A DNA stretch of 46,186 nt from Gammaproteobacteria bacterium (GTDB lineage Bacteria > Pseudomonadota > Gammaproteobacteria > Thiohalomonadales > Thiohalomonadaceae). The notes below the pieces were generated by a model, which did no database searches, was not told where the DNA came from, and worked only from the letters and a program-made list of their open reading frames with translations. Positions 43,173-46,186 of this stretch are shown piece after piece (within the stretch, counting starts at the first letter, position 1; every line of letters begins with the position of its first letter). Both the position numbers and the translations under genes were made by a program. The stretch lies in NCBI GenBank assembly GCA_024709225.1, contig JANJXC010000031.1, forward strand, positions 1 through 46,186. Direction: 5' to 3'.

Positions 43173-43551
43173 AGGGGGAGTCCTCTGGTTCGTGGGAGAG
43201 CGGCGACCGCTTCAAAGAGCGTAGACCGGGAACCGGCCGGAAGCCGTGCGGGGATTATCGGAGGTATCCGGGGCGGGGAACGAGAATTGGTCGGCGGCTT
43301 GGGGCGTAGACAGACAGCTTGCCCTGGCGTGGAAGGCCTGATCGAATGCCCGTGATACGATTCGTGGCTGCCGCAAGGTTTGCGGTGGAAGGCAAGCAGC
43401 CGTGGCCGGCAGGGTGGAATTTGGTACGATTCGTCGGCTGCCCGAACTATCCGGGATAACGATAATTAAAGGCCCTGGGCCGATGAATGGAGCAAGGATG
43501 TCAGTACTGCCGAAGGGCTACGCCCTGATGACCAAACAGGATTGAACCAGC
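43173..43551. other. 379-base intergenic region before rhuM
   Basis: This gap holds a near-identical pair of direct repeats, TACGATTCGTGGCTGCC (43356-43372) and TACGATTCGTCGGCTGCC (43425-43442), start to start 69 bases. It also holds the palindrome TATCC-G-GGATA (43449-43459), a GATAAT -10-like hexamer (43461-43466) and a 15-codon open frame at 43498-43545. No other gene is seen. Confidence 0.5.
43498..43545 (+). CDS. Short upstream ORF before rhuM
   Basis: ATG at 43498 opens a 15-residue frame, MSVLPKGYALMTKQD, ending in TGA six bases before the rhuM GTG and in the same frame as rhuM. GGAGCAAGG lies directly before the ATG as a plausible ribosome-binding site, better than the one for rhuM. 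It could be a leader peptide coupled to rhuM, a remnant of a longer gene, or chance. Nothing in its sequence identifies a family. Confidence 0.35.
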   Translation: MSVLPKGYALMTKQD

Positions 43552-44544
43552 GTGAGCGAGCTGATCCTCTACCGCACGGAAGACGGCCAGGCCGAGGTAC
43601 GACTGCGCGCGGAGGATGGCAGCGCCTGGCTGACCCAAAGCGAAATCGCCGAGCTGTTTGGGGTTACGGTATCCAACGTCAACATCCACATCCGTAACAT
43701 ATTGAAAGAAGGCGAGCTTTCCGGTTCAGTTATTAAGGAATCTTTAATAACTGCCGCCGACGGCAAGAATTACCGCACCAGCCTCTACCGACTCGAAATA
43801 ATCCTCGCCATCGGTTACCGCGTCCGCTCTCCCCGCGGCACCCAGTTCCGCCAATGGGCCACCGCCCACCTGAGCGAATACCTGGTGAAGGGCTTCGTCA
43901 TGGACGACGAGCGCCTGAAGAACCCCGGCGGCTGGGATTACTTCGACGAGCTGCTTGCCCGCATCCGTGAGATTCGCGCCTCGGAACTGCGCTTCTACCA
44001 GAAGGTGCGCGACCTCTTCGCCCTCAGCAGCGATTACCGCAAGGACGACAAGGAGGCCCAGTTGTTCTTCGCCGAGGTGCAGAACAAGCTGCTCTACGCC
44101 GTCACCCAGCAGACCGCCGCCGAGCTGGTTGTTTCCCGTGCCGACCCGTCCGCGCCCAACATGGCGTTGACCACCTGGAAAGGCTCGCGGGTGCGTAAGC
44201 AGGACGTCATCATCGCCAAGAACTACCTCAGCGCCGACGAGGTGGACACCCTCAACCGGCTGGTGGTCATCTTCCTGGAACAGGCCGAACTGCGGGCCCG
44301 GGAGCGCAAGGACCTGACGCTGGACTACTGGCGCCAGAACGTGGATCGGCTACTGGAGTTCAGCGAGCGGCCGGTGTTGCAAAACGCGGGCAACATCAGC
44401 ACCGAGCAGATGAAGAAAGTTGCCAATGAGCGTTACGAAGCCTTCGACGCCAACCGGCGCCGCATCGAGGCGGAGGCGGCTGATGAGGAGGATATGCGGG
44501 AATTGGAGGCTATCGAGAAGCAGGTGGAAAGGGAAAAGAAGTAA
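43552..44544 (+). CDS. RhuM family protein
   Basis: The 330-residue protein matches the virulence protein RhuM family. The N-terminus is SELILYRTEDGQAEV, followed by a helix-turn-helix-like segment (WLTQSEIAELFGVTVSNVNI, about residues 26-45). The Bro-N-like part has SLYRLEIILAIGYRVRSPRG, RQWATAHLSEYLVKGFVMD and a C-terminal coiled coil ending in EREKK. RhuM genes are often found inside type I restriction operons between hsdM and hsdS, but none of those genes is here. The start is GTG with only AACCAGC upstream, and a 15-codon frame precedes it. The biochemical role is unknown to me. Confidence 0.88.
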   Translation: MSELILYRTEDGQAEVRLRAEDGSAWLTQSEIAELFGVTVSNVNIHIRNILKEGELSGSVIKESLITAADGKNYRTSLYRLEIILAIGYRVRSPRGTQFRQWATAHLSEYLVKGFVMDDERLKNPGGWDYFDELLARIREIRASELRFYQKVRDLFALSSDYRKDDKEAQLFFAEVQNKLLYAVTQQTAAELVVSRADPSAPNMALTTWKGSRVRKQDVIIAKNYLSADEVDTLNRLVVIFLEQAELRARERKDLTLDYWRQNVDRLLEFSERPVLQNAGNISTEQMKKVANERYEAFDANRRRIEAEAADEEDMRELEAIEKQVEREKK

Positions 44545-44598
44545 TCAAGTCGCCTGGCCAAGAAAATCCAGAGTACATCCCCGATTTGCCCTGACTTG

Positions 44599-44612
44599 TT
44601 CCCGCTCGGGAA
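44599..44612. promoter_or_regulatory. hipBA operator O1
   Basis: TTCCCGCTCGGGAA is a 14-bp site with perfect TTCCCG/CGGGAA arms. It is the most distal of three similar sites whose starts are exactly 50 bp apart. Confidence 0.75.
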
Positions 44613-44648
44613 AATATTGCTTGTGTGTAGCAGACGCATGCGCTAGTG

Positions 44649-44662
44649 TTCCCGAGCGGTAA
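44649..44662. promoter_or_regulatory. hipBA operator O2
   Basis: TTCCCGAGCGGTAA matches the TTCCCG-NN-CGGGAA consensus at all but one arm base. It begins exactly 50 bp after O1 and lies just upstream of the hipB start codons. Confidence 0.75.
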
Positions 44663-44680
44663 CAAATGCAGGGCAGCGCC

Positions 44681-44965
44681 ATGGGGCAGGACAATAATTT
44701 ACCGTACGGGAATATTTCGTCCGCCGAGGAGATCGGTCGGCTGGTGCGTGCCCACCGCAAAGCCCAGGCCGCCACCCAGGGCGAATTCGCCTCGCTTTGC
44801 GGCGTGGGGACCCGGTTCATTTCCGATCTGGAGAACGGCAAACCCACCATGGAATTGGCGAAGGTGCTGCAGGTGCTTCAATGCCTTGGGCTGGAAATAT
44901 CCATTCAACCCCGCGGCTGGCGACGTAGTGAGCCGGCAATCTCGCCCAAGGCGGACGACCAATGA
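44681..44965 (+). CDS. hipB: HipB-like antitoxin (Xre-type helix-turn-helix)
   Basis: The 94-residue protein is a small Xre-family DNA-binding antitoxin with the helix-turn-helix AATQGEFASLCGVGTRFISD (about residues 30-49) and ENGKPTMELAKVLQVLQCLG. It should neutralise HipA and repress the operon by binding the TTCCCG/CGGGAA palindromes. The ATG at 44681 is chosen because CAGGG lies about eight bases upstream; the ATG at 44666 (five codons earlier) is possible but lacks a Shine-Dalgarno. The third palindrome lies inside the first codons. Its stop overlaps the hipA ATG by three bases within ATGA. Confidence 0.88.
   Translation: MGQDNNLPYGNISSAEEIGRLVRAHRKAQAATQGEFASLCGVGTRFISDLENGKPTMELAKVLQVLQCLGLEISIQPRGWRRSEPAISPKADDQ
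44699..44712. promoter_or_regulatory. hipBA operator O3 within the hipB coding start
   Basis: TTACCGTACGGGAA matches the same TTCCCG-NN-CGGGAA palindrome with one arm substitution. It begins exactly 50 bp after O2 and is translated as part of Leu-Pro-Tyr-Gly-Asn in hipB. Confidence 0.7.
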
Positions 44966-46186
44966 GCGACACGCTCACCGTCTACCTGCGCAATGAACGG
45001 GTCGGCCGGCTGTGGCTGGGGGAGAAGCGCCGCTTTGCCTTTCAGTACGATGCGGCCTGGCTGGCCGGCGGTCACGCGGTGCCACTCTCCCTGGCCCTGC
45101 CTCTCCAGCCGGAAATCTACGCCGACGACAGTGCGCGTCCCTTCTTTGCCAATCTCCTGCCCGAGTCCGAATTGCGCGAGGTCATCGCCCGCCGGCTGGG
45201 ACTATCGGAGGGCAATGACTTTGCGTTGCTGGAGGCTATCGGCGGCGAGTGCGCCGGCGCGGTCAGTCTCCTGCCCGACGGCGCGAAGCTGAGCGATGAA
45301 GGCGAATACCGCCCCTTAAGTGACGACGAACTCAACGCCCTGATCCGGGACCTGCCCAAACGCCCCATGCTCGCCGGCGAAGCCGGCTTCCGCCTCTCCC
45401 TGGCCGGGGCGCAGAACAAGCTGCCGGTCTACTACGACGAAGCTGCCGGCCAGGTTTGCCTGCCGCTGGGCAATCTGCCCAGCCGGCACATCCTCAAGCC
45501 ACCCATAACCCGCTTTGCCGACACGGTGCAAAACGAGGTGTTCTGCATGCAGCTTGCCGGCCGCATGGGCTTGCCGGTGCCGGAAGCCATCATGCTGCAC
45601 CAAGAGGTTCCCCTCTATCTGGTGACGCGCTATGACCGCGAGCGGGGCCAGGACGGCAAGGTTCGCCGTCTCCATCAGGAGGATTTCTGCCAGGCCCAGG
45701 GCATCGCGCCAGATCAGAAATACGAGAAGGAGGGTGGCCCTTCGCTGCAAGCCTGTTTCAAGCTGCTGCGCGAAAACAGCATCCAGCCGGTGGCCGACAT
45801 CAAGGCCCTGATGCAATGGGTCATCTTCAACACCCTGATCGGCAATGCCGATGCCCACGGCAAGAACGTCGCCCTGCTGCTCGATGGCCAGGGTCCCCAC
45901 CTCGCGCCGTTCTACGACCTGATGTGTACCGCCGTTTACCCGGAGCTGAACAACCGCATGGCGATGAAGATCGGCGGCGAAGACCGGCCGGAGTGGATCA
46001 TTGCAAGGCGCTGGGAACAGTTCGCCAAGGACATCGGCATCGGATACAAAATGGTCCGGCAGATGCTGGTCGAAATGGCGACCGACATCGTACCGGCCGC
46101 CCAGCGCTTGCATGCCGAATTCACCGCGCAACACGGCGAATGCGACACCCTGCACAGGATTATCGCCCTTATCGAACAACGGGCGC
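44962..46186 (+). CDS. hipA: HipA-family serine/threonine kinase toxin (3' end cut by the window)
   Basis: HipA kinases phosphorylate targets such as glutamyl-tRNA synthetase and cause growth arrest and persistence. 408 codons are visible without a stop; E. coli HipA has 440 residues, so little is missing. It has the HipA N1 domain (VYLRNERVGRLWLG to ALPLQPE) and the Ser-containing loop RLSLAGAQNKLPVYY, whose Ser matches the autophosphorylated Ser-150. HILKPP is the ATP-site lysine region, NTLIGNADAHGKNVALLL is the catalytic loop with Asp, and FYDLMCTAVYPEL is the metal-binding part. The start overlaps hipB (ATGA), giving coupled translation with the antitoxin first. Confidence 0.92.
   Translation, partial: MSDTLTVYLRNERVGRLWLGEKRRFAFQYDAAWLAGGHAVPLSLALPLQPEIYADDSARPFFANLLPESELREVIARRLGLSEGNDFALLEAIGGECAGAVSLLPDGAKLSDEGEYRPLSDDELNALIRDLPKRPMLAGEAGFRLSLAGAQNKLPVYYDEAAGQVCLPLGNLPSRHILKPPITRFADTVQNEVFCMQLAGRMGLPVPEAIMLHQEVPLYLVTRYDRERGQDGKVRRLHQEDFCQAQGIAPDQKYEKEGGPSLQACFKLLRENSIQPVADIKALMQWVIFNTLIGNADAHGKNVALLLDGQGPHLAPFYDLMCTAVYPELNNRMAMKIGGEDRPEWIIARRWEQFAKDIGIGYKMVRQMLVEMATDIVPAAQRLHAEFTAQHGECDTLHRIIALIEQRA

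Overview
The window is a contiguous, gene-dense, roughly 60-65% GC piece of chromosome from a gammaproteobacterium, centred on the replication origin. The evidence is the dnaA-dnaN-recF-gyrB block facing rpmH-rnpA-yidD-yidC-mnmE, followed by mnmG, rsmG, parA-parB, the atp operon, glmU and glmS. A NaChBac-type sodium channel, a phosphoribulokinase-family protein, a class I fructose bisphosphatase and a MoxR/DUF58/TgpA operon would suit a Chromatiales/Ectothiorhodospiraceae-like lineage. That placement is inference; no rRNA or other decisive marker is present.

Layout. 1-2.6 kb (+): the tail of a MazG-like gene, gmhB, plsC and fbp, closed by a strong terminator. 2.7-9.0 kb (-): gyrB, recF, dnaN and dnaA. 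An AT-rich, DnaA-box-bearing region lies between dnaA and dnaN, another DnaA box lies in the dnaA promoter, and two parS sites lie inside recF. 9.1-12.9 kb (+): rpmH, rnpA, yidD, yidC, mnmE. 13.0-17.9 kb (-): tgpA, DUF58 and moxR genes and a voltage-gated sodium channel. 18.0-24.2 kb (mostly +): a phosphoribulokinase-like kinase with altered active-site residues, a DUF2238 membrane protein, an ornithine/lysine decarboxylase-like enzyme, ratA, a small outer-membrane barrel, a radical SAM protein (-), a PilZ protein and an unknown gene. 24.2-29.9 kb (+): mnmG, a FadL-family porin, rsmG, parA, parB. 30.1-37.1 kb (+): the full F1Fo ATP synthase operon atpIBEFHAGDC with a good sigma-70 promoter and a bidirectional terminator. 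37.2-41.1 kb (+): a SlyD-like FKBP, glmU, glmS. 41.2-46.2 kb: an accessory segment directly downstream of glmS (the attTn7 position) with AbiEi/AbiEii, a small periplasmic protein, an orphan RhuM gene and hipB-hipA. hipA runs off the right edge.

How the parts work together. The core covers replication initiation (dnaA, dnaN, gyrB, recF, oriC), origin segregation (ParA, ParB and their parS sites), tRNA wobble modification (MnmE with MnmG), ribosome and tRNA maturation (rpmH, rnpA, rsmG), inner-membrane insertion (YidD, YidC), ATP synthesis, and UDP-GlcNAc supply (GlmS, GlmU).

The most unusual signals are these. (1) Intergenic elements built from short degenerate tandem units of 7, 8 or 10 bp, three of them arranged as inverted arms; one supplies the mnmE start codon and another the glmU stop codon. 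(2) A phosphoribulokinase homologue with Glu at the catalytic Asp-42 position, Arg at His-45, Lys at Arg-173 and a 28-residue insertion. (3) Three near-identical palindromes spaced exactly 50 bp apart around the start of hipB. (4) Two parS sites inside recF, both read as Phe-His-Val-Glu.
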